Positions 10,146 through 18,381 of a stretch of 51,246 bases of DNA are shown in pieces. The notes below the pieces were generated by a model. It did not search any database and had not been told where the DNA came from. It saw nothing but the letters and a program-made list of their open reading frames with translations. The translations under genes were made by a program, and so were the position numbers. This stretch comes from Phycisphaerae bacterium (GTDB taxonomy: Bacteria > Planctomycetota > Phycisphaerae > Sedimentisphaerales > Anaerobacaceae): positions 1 to 51,246 of the forward strand of contig JAPLMX010000129.1 of the NCBI GenBank assembly GCA_026386805.1. Reading direction: 5' to 3'. Positions within the stretch are counted from its first letter, which is position 1. The number at the start of each line of letters is the position of its first letter.

Positions 10146-11543
10146 TTACTCCAGCAGTTCCTTGAAGTTGAGGCCGTCTCCGCATTCCAGGGACCGCACC
10201 TTTGTCCGGAGCCATTCCTCGCCCCGCGCATCGTCCAGAATCTTGTCCTTGAGGCGCTTAAAGGAATCGGGGCTCGGTCTGAGTTTCTCAGGATCGATGG
10301 CTGGCAGCAGCTTCAGCGCCTTTTCCAGCCGGGTCGCGCCCGACTCCCACGATTTCCGCTCCTCCTTGCGGTCCTCCAGCCGGATATTGTAGAGGGCAAT
10401 GCACGCGCCAAGCCTTGCATTGGGGCCGGCCAGCACACCCTCATTGCCTGGGACATCCAGCCCGACGGCAGCCGCCGCCGCATCCAGTACCGCTTTGACG
10501 GCCAGGAACAGCCGGATATTCTGCTCGGCCGTGTCGAGTCCGTCCTTCAGTTCCGCGCCGACACGTTCGACGGATTTCTTCGCCTTGTCGTCGTGGTTGA
10601 CCAGCCCCAGCAGTAGTTCCGTACTGCGAGTAACCCATTCGCTCGGGCGTACTGGAGCCTTGTAATTGCCCTTCTTGTCTAACCAGGCCTCCGGGCAATC
10701 ATCCAGGACAGCGTACACGTGCCCGAAACGCTCGTCATCATCAGCAAGCCAATGAGGCTGGTATTTATCGATGAATAGCTTCCACTCGGGCAATTCATCG
10801 CATTCGCGTAGGTGCTGGCCGGTCACATACAGCATGTCCAGCAGCCTCATCACCTCCTGCGATGACAGTCCAGCGTCTTTCCATCTGCTCAGCAATGGCT
10901 CGACCTCTTTCGCATCCTCCTCGTGGTAGACCGCCGGCAGCCTGCCGCTCGTATGCAGCCGGTGAATCTGGTCGATGGCCTGCTTGCACAGGTCGGCATA
11001 GGCTTCCGGAACGGCGGCAACGAAATCCGCCACGGACTCGATGTCTACGCCAGCCTCGTCGATCTCCTTCTCAGCCTCCGGCGGCGCGATCGCATAGAAC
11101 CGCTCCTCGATCACGTAGCCCAGACCGTACTCGAATGCCAGTTTCTTCTCCCTCTGGGCGGCTATGATGTCCTCGTACTGTTTCCGCGTGACCACACGGG
11201 GACCGAACGACTCGAACAACTCGACCGTCCGGCGTTTCTCGGCGTCTTGCAGAGCGTGGTCGAGGAATCCGATTTCCAGACAAGCATCTCCGCACGCCCA
11301 TTCCGCCATCACGTACCCCAGGTGAAAGCCCCGGCACAACGCCATGAACATGTTGTAATCCCGGACATCGGCTCCTTCCATCCTCGCTTGCTGAACGGCC
11401 GCCATATCGGCTTCGGTGAGTACGGAGTCCCTGCGGAGATAACCGTCGATCACATCCTGTAGAATGAGTTTGCCAGCTTCCCACCCGGTCAACCCCTTGG
11501 TGAGGATTCTTTTGACCGCTGTTGTCGTCACCGTCCTTGTCAT
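10146..11543 (-). CDS. Unknown cytosolic protein (465 aa) of the integrative element
   Basis: A soluble, mostly helical, acidic protein of 465 residues with no signal peptide or membrane segment. It opens MTRTVTTTAVKRILTKGLTG and contains runs such as VTRKQYEDIIAAQREKKLAFEYGLGYVIEERFYAI and a repeat-free C-terminal helical part (RLKDKILDDARGEEWLRTKV). I recognise no catalytic motif. The start ATG 11543 has AAGGAGATAG 8 bases upstream, lying inside the end of the preceding gene, so it is translated from the same message as the HTH gene (4-base gap). Being cargo between a recombinase and an attachment site, it may serve element maintenance or act as accessory cargo; neither can be shown here. 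Confidence 0.82.
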   Translation of the reverse strand: MTRTVTTTAVKRILTKGLTGWEAGKLILQDVIDGYLRRDSVLTEADMAAVQQARMEGADVRDYNMFMALCRGFHLGYVMAEWACGDACLEIGFLDHALQDAEKRRTVELFESFGPRVVTRKQYEDIIAAQREKKLAFEYGLGYVIEERFYAIAPPEAEKEIDEAGVDIESVADFVAAVPEAYADLCKQAIDQIHRLHTSGRLPAVYHEEDAKEVEPLLSRWKDAGLSSQEVMRLLDMLYVTGQHLRECDELPEWKLFIDKYQPHWLADDDERFGHVYAVLDDCPEAWLDKKGNYKAPVRPSEWVTRSTELLLGLVNHDDKAKKSVERVGAELKDGLDTAEQNIRLFLAVKAVLDAAAAAVGLDVPGNEGVLAGPNARLGACIALYNIRLEDRKEERKSWESGATRLEKALKLLPAIDPEKLRPSPDSFKRLKDKILDDARGEEWLRTKVRSLECGDGLNFKELLE

Positions 11544-11547
11544 TGTG

Positions 11548-12192
11548 CTATCTCCTTGACCGGATCACCGCTTCCAGCCGTTCCAGTTTGGCCGCCAGTT
11601 CCGTCTGCTCGATGGCCTTCAACATGGACTGGAGGACCGCCTGCTCCAACTTGGCCTGGGGCTCGCTGATCTCCCCAGCCCGGTAACGCTCCAGAACGCT
11701 CTGAAGCTCTTCGCTGATGTCGCTGGTGTTCAGTTTTGGACCAGTTCTGGTCCTCTGGCCGGTCTCCACGTACTCGCCCTTGAGTTCCCCGAAGTACCGT
11801 AGCTGGAGTTCCAGGAGCTTATCGGTATTGACCTTGGCCAAGTCTCGCTTGCCGATCTCAATCTGGATGGCCTTGAGTTGCTCCCCGATCAGCCGGATTC
11901 GGCCCTCCTTGAGCAGGAAGAACTCCTCCTGGAGGGCTTCCAGTTCCATTGCTCTGGCCTTGGCGATCTCGGCTTCAAGCTCGGCATTCCAAGCCGTCAG
12001 CGTCCCCTTGGACACCCCCAGTTCTCTGACGATCCGGGCATAGCTGTACCCTTTCGCCCGTAGCACCACAAACCGGTGTTTCTGCTCGTCCTTGCCAAGG
12101 TCAAGCTCGTCCGTCTCATCCTCTTCGGTTGAGGTCGCAACGTCCACATCTTCAGCAATCGTTTCTGTCATCTCAATTGTCTCCGTACTCAT
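11548..12192 (-). CDS. Helix-turn-helix protein with coiled-coil body, mobile-element associated
   Basis: 214 residues. An acidic, Thr/Glu-rich N-terminus (about 1-35) is followed by a homeodomain-like HTH (HRFVVLRAKGYSYARIVRELGVSKGTLTAW, about residues 38-68), then long charged helices (AELEAEIAKARAMELEALQEEFF...) likely to form a coiled coil, and a C-terminal helical segment ending LERLEAVIRSRR. The HTH resembles those of resolvase/Hin-type and terminase-small-like proteins, so DNA binding is likely; the precise role (element regulator, excision factor) is inference. Its ATG at 12192 overlaps the stop of the small upstream ORF (ATGA), implying translational coupling. Confidence 0.8.
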   Translation of the reverse strand: MSTETIEMTETIAEDVDVATSTEEDETDELDLGKDEQKHRFVVLRAKGYSYARIVRELGVSKGTLTAWNAELEAEIAKARAMELEALQEEFFLLKEGRIRLIGEQLKAIQIEIGKRDLAKVNTDKLLELQLRYFGELKGEYVETGQRTRTGPKLNTSDISEELQSVLERYRAGEISEPQAKLEQAVLQSMLKAIEQTELAAKLERLEAVIRSRR

Positions 12193-12353
12193 TTGCCGAT
12201 CGCGCTCCGCACGAGAGTTGTGATTGCCGCCTTGATATGCTGCGGCAGGTTCGGCCAGTGGTCCTCAATGAGCGCCAAGTCGGGGTCTTTCGGGGGCTGT
12301 TCAGAAGGCCGATTCTGCACGCAAAGCGCCCCACAGAGCGCCCCACTGCTCAT
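12189..12353 (-). CDS. Short protein (54 aa) with WPNLPxxIKAAI motif, first gene of the element
   Basis: Starts MSSGALCGALC and ends DPDLALIEDHWPNLPQHIKAAITTLVRSAIGK. Short proteins with a D-P-x-L-x-x-I/V-x-x-W-P-x-L-P-x-x-I-x-A-x-I tail are common next to integrases in planctomycete mobile elements, in my recollection. The frame continues upstream to 12581, but that part is an antisense reading of the tRNA fragment (peptide GRRVSNPQPSDRQS), so I begin at ATG 12353, inside the element. No ribosome site is visible. The stop overlaps the HTH gene start. Function unknown. Confidence 0.55.
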   Translation of the reverse strand: MSSGALCGALCVQNRPSEQPPKDPDLALIEDHWPNLPQHIKAAITTLVRSAIGK

Positions 12354-12402
12354 CGGTGATTCGGTAAGTGCTTGATTTTGTGGGACTTGCGGATTCTGGT
12401 CA

Positions 12403-12450
12403 TCGGACTGTCGATCCGAAGGTTGAGGGTTCGAGACCCTTCGGCCTCGT
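12403..12450 (+). other. 3' half of a tRNA-Asp(GTC)-like sequence: probable attachment site (attR) of the element
   Basis: An anticodon stem TCGGA (12403-12407) and TCCGA (12415-12419) enclose the loop CTGTCGA with anticodon GTC. A variable loop and a T-arm follow: GAGGG, TTCGAGA, CCCTT (12425-12441). The next seven bases could be the 3' acceptor strand, but nothing upstream pairs with them and no D-arm is seen, so the 5' half is missing. A terminator follows at once. This is the remnant expected where an integrase has inserted at a tRNA 3' end. I did not find a second copy in 8585-8716 or elsewhere in the window. Confidence 0.65.
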
Positions 12451-12463
12451 GTGCTAAGTCTCG

Positions 12464-12503
12464 GGCCAACAGGCACTTGTGCTTGTTGGCCTTCTTTCAT
12501 TTC
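12464..12503 (+). terminator. Rho-independent terminator behind the tRNA fragment
   Basis: An almost perfect stem (GGCCAACAGGCAC / GTGCTTGTTGGCC, one G-T pair) occupies 12464-12491 and is followed by TTCTTTCATTT. It probably is the original terminator of the interrupted tRNA gene. Confidence 0.72.
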
Positions 12504-12782
12504 GGGATAGATCAGGAGGACCGGCCCGCAGACGAGGAAGCGACGCCGCAGGCAAAAAGAATGCCGGAGCAAAGCAGGCACAAGGAGGTAGGCGCTCCGG
12601 AATACCGGATTATTCAGCCCGTAGGGCTATGTCCTGACGCCCCAGGATATTCCAACCTCAAACCTGGCACTTGGACCGGTACTCTGCTGCTCCGGCCTTG
12701 GTATTCTACCGCCAAGCCTGCCAAAGCACAACTCCTCTCTTTGCTCACACCCACACCCCACACCACGCTCAAACTCGTTTCA
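12504..12782. other. Non-coding stretch between element end and CotH promoter
   Basis: No ORF here looks coding; the longer frames crossing it run through the tRNA fragment. I see no repeat or structured element beyond a few short palindromes such as CAGCCCGTAGGGCT near 12617. Confidence 0.5.
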
Positions 12783-12811
12783 TTGACCGGGACCGGCGTT
12801 TGTGCTATAAT
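12783..12811 (+). promoter_or_regulatory. Strong sigma-70-type promoter with extended -10, for the CotH gene
   Basis: TTGACC at 12783-12788, a 17-bp spacer, and TATAAT at 12806-12811 preceded by TGC (extended -10). Start of transcription near 12818, about 42 bases before ATG 12860. Confidence 0.8.
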
Positions 12812-12859
12812 CTCTTTCAATATCGGAGTTTGGGTCGCCTGTCGGTGAGAGTCTCTGGC

Positions 12860-15800
12860 ATGAGGTATTCGCCAATTTCAGCTAGCCTTGTTGTGTTTCT
12901 GCTTGCCCTCGGTCTGTCCGTCCCCCTCTATTCGCAGGACTTCTTCCAAATCAGCGAAATCCTGGCGTTAAACGACCGCGGCCTGGACGACGAGGATCGC
13001 GATGAGTCGGACTGGATCGAGATCCACAACGCCGGGGCGCGCCCCGCGAGCCTGGAAGGCTGGTATCTGACGGACTCGCACACCGACTTGACCAAGTGGC
13101 CGTTCCCGGCCGTAACGCTGGAGCCTGACGCTTATCTGGTCGTCTTCGCGTCCGGGAAGGACCGCCGGGACCCAGCGGGCGTGCTGCACACGAACTTCAG
13201 GCTCAGCGGGGCCGGCGAATATCTTGGGTTGGTCCGCCCAGACGGGGTTACGGTGGTCTCGGAGTACGCCCCGGCCTATCCAATCCAGGCACCCGACGTT
13301 TCCTACGGCCTGAGCGGCACCACCACGGAAAAGGCACTGCTGGCACTCAGGGCGCCGGCCAAGGCCCTCGTGCCACGGGACGATTCCCTGGAGCCGCCAC
13401 CCCAATCGACCCTCTTGCGCCCCTGGACGCTTGATGACTTTGACGATTCCGCCTGGCCATCCGGCACGACGGGCGTGGGTTTCGGCTATCCCACGCTGAT
13501 CGGGCTGAATGTCTCCGCCATGCTCAACGTCAACCAGACGGTCTACGTCCGGGTCCCCTTTGTCGTGGACGACCCCTCGGAGATCCGGGGCCTGACTTTG
13601 CGGATACGGTTCGACGACGGGATGATCGCCTATATCAACGGGCACGAGGTGGCCCGCGACAACGCCCCGGCCTCGGCTGGCGAGACGTGGAACTCCGGCG
13701 CCCCCAAGGATTGGCCCGCCAACCGGGTGCCGCCGTCGAAAGATTTTAGTATCCGCCGGTTCGATTTCCTGCACGTGGGGACGAACGTCCTGGCCGTCCA
13801 GGGCTTGAACAACGGCCTGGCCAGTCCGGACCTGCTGGTTGCCCCGGAATTGCTGGCCACGATCGCGGCGGAGACGCCGCTGCTTCGCTATTTCCCAACG
13901 CCCACACCCGGCAAGGCGAACGACGCTGGCGTCGAGGCCCTGGGGCCGATCGTCGCCGACGCCAATCACGCCCCGCTCACCCCAACCCAGCGAGACGACC
14001 TGAAGATCGCGGCCCGCATCTCGCCCAGCTTCGACCCCGTGGCTTCCGTCCAATTGCACTATCGGGTGATGTTCGATGCGGAGGCAACGGTCTCCATGCT
14101 CGATGACGGCAAAAACGGCGACGGGGCTGCCCGCGATGGAGTCTATGGGGCAAGGATTCCCGCCAGTGCGTTCCGCATGGGACAGATGGTGCGATGGTAT
14201 ATCACGGCGGCGGACAGTACCGGCCGCGAGTCGCGATTCCCGACGTTTCTCGATCCGCTCAACTCCCCGCAGTACGACGGCACGGTCGTCAAAGACTCAG
14301 GTCTGGTAAACCCATTGCCTGTGCTGCATTGGTTCATCCAGACCCCCGGATCAGCCGACAGCGACACGGGCTCGCGTTGTTCGATCTTCTACGACGGCCA
14401 GTTCTACGACAACGTCTGGATCAACATTCACGGCCAGTCCAGCCGGGGCTTTCCCAAGAAAAGCTACGATCTCAAGTTCAACTCGGGCCATCACTTCCGA
14501 TGGGACCCGAACCAGCCGCACGCGGGCGACATCAACCTCCTGACGACCTACCCGGACAAGGCCCAGATGCGCAACATCCTGGCCTATGAGACCTACCGGG
14601 ACGCGGGCTGTGCCTACCATTGGGTCTTCGCCGTGCGCGTGCAGCAGAACGGGGCCTTCTGGGGCACGGCCCACGCGATGGAGAACGGCGACAAGGACTG
14701 GCTGATCCGCATGGGTCTGAACGCTGACGGAGCCCTGTACAAAATGTACAACACCTTCACGAGCGCCAGCCATGCCACCAGCGGCGCCGAGAAGAAGACC
14801 CGCAAGAACGAGGACCACGCCGACCTGCTGGCGCTGTTCAACGGCGTCAACCTCTCGGGCGAGGCCCGCCGGCAGTACCTCTACGACAACGTGGACGTGG
14901 CCGAGGTCGTCGACTTCCTGGCCGCCCGCGCCATGACGGGGGACACCGATTGCTGCCACAAGAACTACTACTTCTATCGCGACACGGGCCGCAGCAACGA
15001 ATGGCAGATGTGGCCGTGGGATGTCGATCTGAGCTTTGGGCGGGTGTGGAACAGCGCACAGACATACTGGGATCAACAGTTGCACACCAATACGGCGCTG
15101 TTCATCGGTAGCAACAACCGCATGCCGCAGGCCATCTTCGAAACCCCGGAGATGCGGCAAATGTACCTGCGACGCGTCCGCACGCTCATGGACGAGTTGC
15201 TCAAGCCGGGTCCCCTCACGGTACAACCAAGTCCCAGCCCCAGTCCGACCCCCCGGCCGCGAGATGCCGAACTGGCAGCCCCGATGCGCTCCGCCGCAGC
15301 GGACGCTCAATACTACGAGCCGCGAATCGACGAGCTGGCGGCCCAGATCGCCCCGGATGCGGCCCTGGACAACGCGAAATGGAACTCGAACGCCTGGGGC
15401 AACGGCTCCACTGCCCCGAACTATCCTCAGCCCTACCTGGACGCCGTCACGGAGCTGAGAGATTCCTATCTGCCCGAGCGCAGGCGGCAGTTGTTCAACC
15501 GTCTGGCCCCCCAGACCGGCGAAATCCCCGCATCCCAGCCGGCCGTCACGACCATCGTCTTTGGCGACATCGAGACCAGCCCGCTCAGTGGCAACCGGGA
15601 GGAACAGTACATCCAACTGCTGAACCCCAACTCGACCGCCGTGGATATCTCCGGCTGGATTCTGAGTACGGGTGGTGCCGCCAAAACCCCGCTCTTCACC
15701 TTCCGAGGCGGTACGGTCATCCCCGCCGGCGGCACCCTCTACGTAGCAGCCAACCGTCCCGCTTTCCGCGCCCGCCGCCAATCTCCCACGGGCGGCCAGG

Positions 15801-15904
15801 CCCTGTTCGTCGTGGGCGACTACACCGGTCGGCTTCCCGCGCGGGGCGTGACTCTTGAACTGACCGACCGCCAGGGAGCAGAAGTCGCATCGACTTCTCG
15901 ATAA
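12860..15904 (+). CDS. Secreted CotH-kinase-family protein with lamin-tail domains
   Basis: About 1014 residues. A signal peptide (SPISASLVVFLLALGLSVPLYSQ) is followed by a lamin-tail domain (about 25-110: ISEILALNDRG...SDWIEIHNAG...LEGWYLTDS), a galactose-binding-like region (about 170-290), and a CotH domain (about 490-760) with VWINIHGQSSRGFPKKSYDL, NLLTTYPDKAQMRN, NYYFYRD and MWPWDVDLSFGR. A Pro/Ser linker (QPSPSPSPTPRPRD) leads to a second lamin-tail domain at the C-terminus. CotH proteins of spore coats are atypical kinases; planctomycete members are exported and their substrates unknown. ATG 12860 is chosen because the signal peptide starts there and the promoter lies just upstream; the frame is open further upstream to 12671 but without export signal. 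No anchor is seen at the C-terminus. Confidence 0.92.
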   Translation: MRYSPISASLVVFLLALGLSVPLYSQDFFQISEILALNDRGLDDEDRDESDWIEIHNAGARPASLEGWYLTDSHTDLTKWPFPAVTLEPDAYLVVFASGKDRRDPAGVLHTNFRLSGAGEYLGLVRPDGVTVVSEYAPAYPIQAPDVSYGLSGTTTEKALLALRAPAKALVPRDDSLEPPPQSTLLRPWTLDDFDDSAWPSGTTGVGFGYPTLIGLNVSAMLNVNQTVYVRVPFVVDDPSEIRGLTLRIRFDDGMIAYINGHEVARDNAPASAGETWNSGAPKDWPANRVPPSKDFSIRRFDFLHVGTNVLAVQGLNNGLASPDLLVAPELLATIAAETPLLRYFPTPTPGKANDAGVEALGPIVADANHAPLTPTQRDDLKIAARISPSFDPVASVQLHYRVMFDAEATVSMLDDGKNGDGAARDGVYGARIPASAFRMGQMVRWYITAADSTGRESRFPTFLDPLNSPQYDGTVVKDSGLVNPLPVLHWFIQTPGSADSDTGSRCSIFYDGQFYDNVWINIHGQSSRGFPKKSYDLKFNSGHHFRWDPNQPHAGDINLLTTYPDKAQMRNILAYETYRDAGCAYHWVFAVRVQQNGAFWGTAHAMENGDKDWLIRMGLNADGALYKMYNTFTSASHATSGAEKKTRKNEDHADLLALFNGVNLSGEARRQYLYDNVDVAEVVDFLAARAMTGDTDCCHKNYYFYRDTGRSNEWQMWPWDVDLSFGRVWNSAQTYWDQQLHTNTALFIGSNNRMPQAIFETPEMRQMYLRRVRTLMDELLKPGPLTVQPSPSPSPTPRPRDAELAAPMRSAAADAQYYEPRIDELAAQIAPDAALDNAKWNSNAWGNGSTAPNYPQPYLDAVTELRDSYLPERRRQLFNRLAPQTGEIPASQPAVTTIVFGDIETSPLSGNREEQYIQLLNPNSTAVDISGWILSTGGAAKTPLFTFRGGTVIPAGGTLYVAANRPAFRARRQSPTGGQALFVVGDYTGRLPARGVTLELTDRQGAEVASTSR

Positions 15905-16004
15905 CCCTCGTATGGACGGACCTGTTGTGGCATAATCATCTCTCTCGGCAAAAATCGGATTCCCTGCCGGTTCCCATCAGGCAGGTCCGGAAAGGAGTGT
16001 CGCC

Positions 16005-16802
16005 ATGTACCCTATGTCGCGTGTATTGTTGCTTGCCGGTTTTCTCCTGGTGGCCGGCTCGTCGTGCCGAATGACCCAGACGCCCGTCTCAGAGCCAGGA
16101 GCCGCAGCCCAAACCGGTGGGGCCGTGCCGACAGGTTTCGTGCCGCTATTCAACGGCGTCAACCTGGACGGCTGGACGGTGAAGAACCCTGAAAACCAGG
16201 ATTGGCGAGTCGTGGAGGGGGTCATCGATTGTGACCCATGCGAGGGACCGGGCGACAGAAACCTGTGGACTACCCGGAGCTATGGCGACTTCGAACTGCT
16301 GGTGGACTGGCGGATCAAGGAAAGCCCCTACGTCAATCGAGCCGCCAAGGTCATTGGTCCCGATGGGACATACAAGAGAGAGGATTCCGGCAAGGATCTG
16401 CTGATTGAAGTCCCCAACACGGACTCTGGGGTCTTCCTCCGTGGCCAGCACAAGTCTCAAGTAAACATCTGGTGCTGGCCGGTCGGTTCCGGCGAGGTGT
16501 GGGGCTATCGGACCGATCCTGCCCTTTCACCCGAGGTCCACGCCGGCGTGACACCGAAGGCCAGAGCGGACCGCCCGATCGGTCAATGGAACACCTTCCA
16601 TATCATCATGAAAGGGGACCGCCTGACGGTCACGCTCAACGGGCAACGAGTCCTCCATGAGGCTCAATTGCCCGGCGTCCCGGATCGGGGACCGATTGCG
16701 CTACAGCATCATGGTGATCGCAAGGACGGAGAATGGGGAGCGTCCTTGCTTCAGTTCCGCCGCATTTTCATCAAGGAATTGGGCCGGCAGGCCAACCCGT
16801 GA
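16005..16802 (+). CDS. DUF1080 (3-keto-disaccharide hydrolase-like) lipoprotein
   Basis: 265 residues. A lipoprotein signal peptide ends in the lipobox LVAGSSC (Cys about 21), so the protein is probably lipid-anchored and exported. The DUF1080 fold follows: FVPLFNGVNLDGWTVKN, DWRVVEGVIDCD, DFELLVDWRI, DSGVFLRGQ, WNTFHIIMKGDRLTVTLNGQ and GPIALQHHG are family landmarks. Members are jelly-roll proteins linked to breakdown of 3-keto-sugars and other glycosides. GGAAAGGAG (15989-15997) lies 7 bases before the ATG. A possible weak promoter with TGG-CATAAT (15928-15936) sits about 70 bases upstream. Confidence 0.92.
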   Translation: MYPMSRVLLLAGFLLVAGSSCRMTQTPVSEPGAAAQTGGAVPTGFVPLFNGVNLDGWTVKNPENQDWRVVEGVIDCDPCEGPGDRNLWTTRSYGDFELLVDWRIKESPYVNRAAKVIGPDGTYKREDSGKDLLIEVPNTDSGVFLRGQHKSQVNIWCWPVGSGEVWGYRTDPALSPEVHAGVTPKARADRPIGQWNTFHIIMKGDRLTVTLNGQRVLHEAQLPGVPDRGPIALQHHGDRKDGEWGASLLQFRRIFIKELGRQANP

Positions 16803-16992
16803 ACGCATGGATCCAGGGCTGCAAGGTGAGACCACAGGGGAAAGTCCGTTCAAATCCCCGAAGAGTCCCCACTGCAGCTTCCCAAGCCCCGGACAGTTGA
16901 GTAGAATACCCGCCGAGAACAAAGGCACGATTTCGCATGGCGTGCCGTGAAAGAATGAACTCATAGAGCGGTTGAAAGGATTGGACAGGATC

Positions 16993-18177
16993 ATGGGAAA
17001 AGACAAACCACGGTGCTCCGGCAAGGCGAAGTATCTCTGCGGCAAACGCATCCTTCCGGAGCCGATCTCCGGGGCGACGGATATCGTCCAGTTGATCGAC
17101 GGCATGGACGCCTACAACGGGGGCCGGCTGCGGGCCGCCTGCCATCTGTTGCGGGACCGGTATTCCCAAGCCGACGTGACCATCGGCCTGAGCATGGCCG
17201 GCGCCCTGACGCCGGCGGGACTGGGACCATCCGCCATCATTCCCCTGATGAATCACGGCTTCGTGGACTGGCTCACCGCCACGGGCGCCAATATGTATCA
17301 CGACATGCACTTCGCGTTCAACCTGCCAATGCACCGGGGCAGCCACAACGTGGACGACATCGATCTGCGGGACAAGGGCGTCACGCGAATCTATGACATC
17401 CTGTTCGATTATGAAGATGTCCTGATGGAGACCGACCGGCGGCTCAGGCGAATCCTCCTCCGGCCGGAGTTCCAGAAGGAGATGGGCACGCGGGAATGTT
17501 ATTATCATCTGGGCAAGATCCTTAACGAGCACGAACAGAAGAACGGCCTGGGCCAGGTGAGCATCCTGGCGGCCGCCTACCGCAACGGAATCCCCGTCTT
17601 CACCTCGTCGCCGGGCGATTCGACCATCGGGATGAACGTGGCAGGGCTGGAGCTGCTGGCCGAGGCGGCGGGCCTGCAGGACCGGTTCAAGCTCAAGATC
17701 AACCCCAGTATCGACGTCAATGACTCGACGGCCATTATCCTGAACGCAAAGAACTACGAAAAAGGCAAGACCGGCGTCATCCTGATCGGCGGCGGCAGTC
17801 CGAAGAACTTCATGCTCCAGACGGAGCCGCAGATTCAGGAAGTCCTGATGATCCCGGAGGTCGGCCAAGACTACGACATCAACGTGACCGACGCCCGGCC
17901 CGATACGGGCGGCCTGTCCGGCGCCCCGCCGAGCGAAGCGGCAAGCTGGGGCAAAATCGACCCGACGAAACTGGAAGAGACCGTGACGGCGTACCTCGAC
18001 GTCACCGCCGCCTTGCCAATGATGGTGGCCTATTGCCTCAAGACCACCAAGCCCAAGAAACAGAAGAGACTGTACGACCGTGGGCAGGAACTGCACGAGA
18101 AGCTGACGAAGTCCTACCTCGAAAACAACAAAGAGGTCGAGACACTCAAGGCACTCATCAAGCAGCTTGGTTCGTAG
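16993..18177 (+). CDS. Deoxyhypusine-synthase-like enzyme (probable homospermidine/spermidine-forming aminobutyltransferase)
   Basis: 394 residues of the deoxyhypusine synthase fold, NAD-dependent. Visible: VTIGLSMAGALTPAGLG, MNHGFVDWLTATGAN, HDMHFAFN, and SEAASWGKI, which holds the active-site lysine (about Lys 321) equivalent to that of the eukaryotic enzyme. Bacteria lack the eIF5A substrate, and characterised bacterial and plant relatives transfer the aminobutyl group to a polyamine instead, giving homospermidine or similar. The next gene is a fold-III ornithine/lysine-type decarboxylase, which would supply putrescine, supporting a polyamine role. ATG 16993 is preferred; an in-frame TTG at 16972 would add seven residues. 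Confidence 0.9.
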   Translation: MGKDKPRCSGKAKYLCGKRILPEPISGATDIVQLIDGMDAYNGGRLRAACHLLRDRYSQADVTIGLSMAGALTPAGLGPSAIIPLMNHGFVDWLTATGANMYHDMHFAFNLPMHRGSHNVDDIDLRDKGVTRIYDILFDYEDVLMETDRRLRRILLRPEFQKEMGTRECYYHLGKILNEHEQKNGLGQVSILAAAYRNGIPVFTSSPGDSTIGMNVAGLELLAEAAGLQDRFKLKINPSIDVNDSTAIILNAKNYEKGKTGVILIGGGSPKNFMLQTEPQIQEVLMIPEVGQDYDINVTDARPDTGGLSGAPPSEAASWGKIDPTKLEETVTAYLDVTAALPMMVAYCLKTTKPKKQKRLYDRGQELHEKLTKSYLENNKEVETLKALIKQLGS

Positions 18178-18188
18178 TTGGTCAACGC

Positions 18189-18256
18189 GTAGGATGGGCT
18201 TCAGCCCATGCTGCTCTTTCGGACAAATCGTCCGCATGGGCTAAAGCCCATCCTAC
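18189..18256 (+). repeat. 68-bp palindromic repeat, copy 1
   Basis: Outer arms GTAGGATGGGCTTCAGCCCATG and its near complement CATGGGCTAAAGCCCATCCTAC form a long imperfect hairpin. A second 68-bp copy lies at 19607-19674; together they bracket the decarboxylase gene. Each half also contains its own small palindrome (GGGCTTCAGCCC, GGGCTAAAGCCC). Confidence 0.85.
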
Positions 18257-18268
18257 AAAACTGCGCTC

Positions 18269-18307
18269 CTCGCAATGACATTGACAGGCAGTGTATGTCA
18301 TTGCGAG
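18269..18307. repeat. Inverted repeat CTCGCAATGACA / TGTCATTGCGAG
   Basis: Perfect 12-bp arms at 18269-18280 and 18296-18307, followed by CGAAGCGCGGCAATCT. The 'GTCATTGCGAGCGAAGCG' word is a widespread intergenic repeat motif in environmental bacteria. Confidence 0.75.
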
Positions 18308-18381
18308 CGAAGCGCGGCAATCTACACCCGTTAGTTGTGGAACTTGCGAGATTCTCAAGTGGAATGAGGAACAACGAAGAT

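Noticed and set aside
12377-12450. Intact tRNA-Asp gene
   Set aside because: Anticodon and T arms are good, but no D-arm forms and the acceptor 3' strand has no 5' partner; only a 3' half is supported.
12354-12581. Upstream extension of the 54-aa ORF on the minus strand
   Set aside because: The peptide GRRVSNPQPSDRQS is an antisense reading of the tRNA fragment, a common annotation artefact at attachment sites.
12372-12848. 158-codon plus-strand ORF across the tRNA fragment and terminator
   Set aside because: It translates a tRNA remnant and a terminator hairpin (RRLRVRDPSASC-type peptide); no coding character.
14351-15781. 476-codon minus-strand ORF opposite the CotH gene
   Set aside because: Antisense shadow; no motif, while the plus strand has signal peptide, CotH and lamin-tail motifs.
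16771-18237. 488-codon minus-strand ORF opposite the deoxyhypusine-synthase-like gene
   Set aside because: Antisense shadow that also runs through a palindromic repeat.
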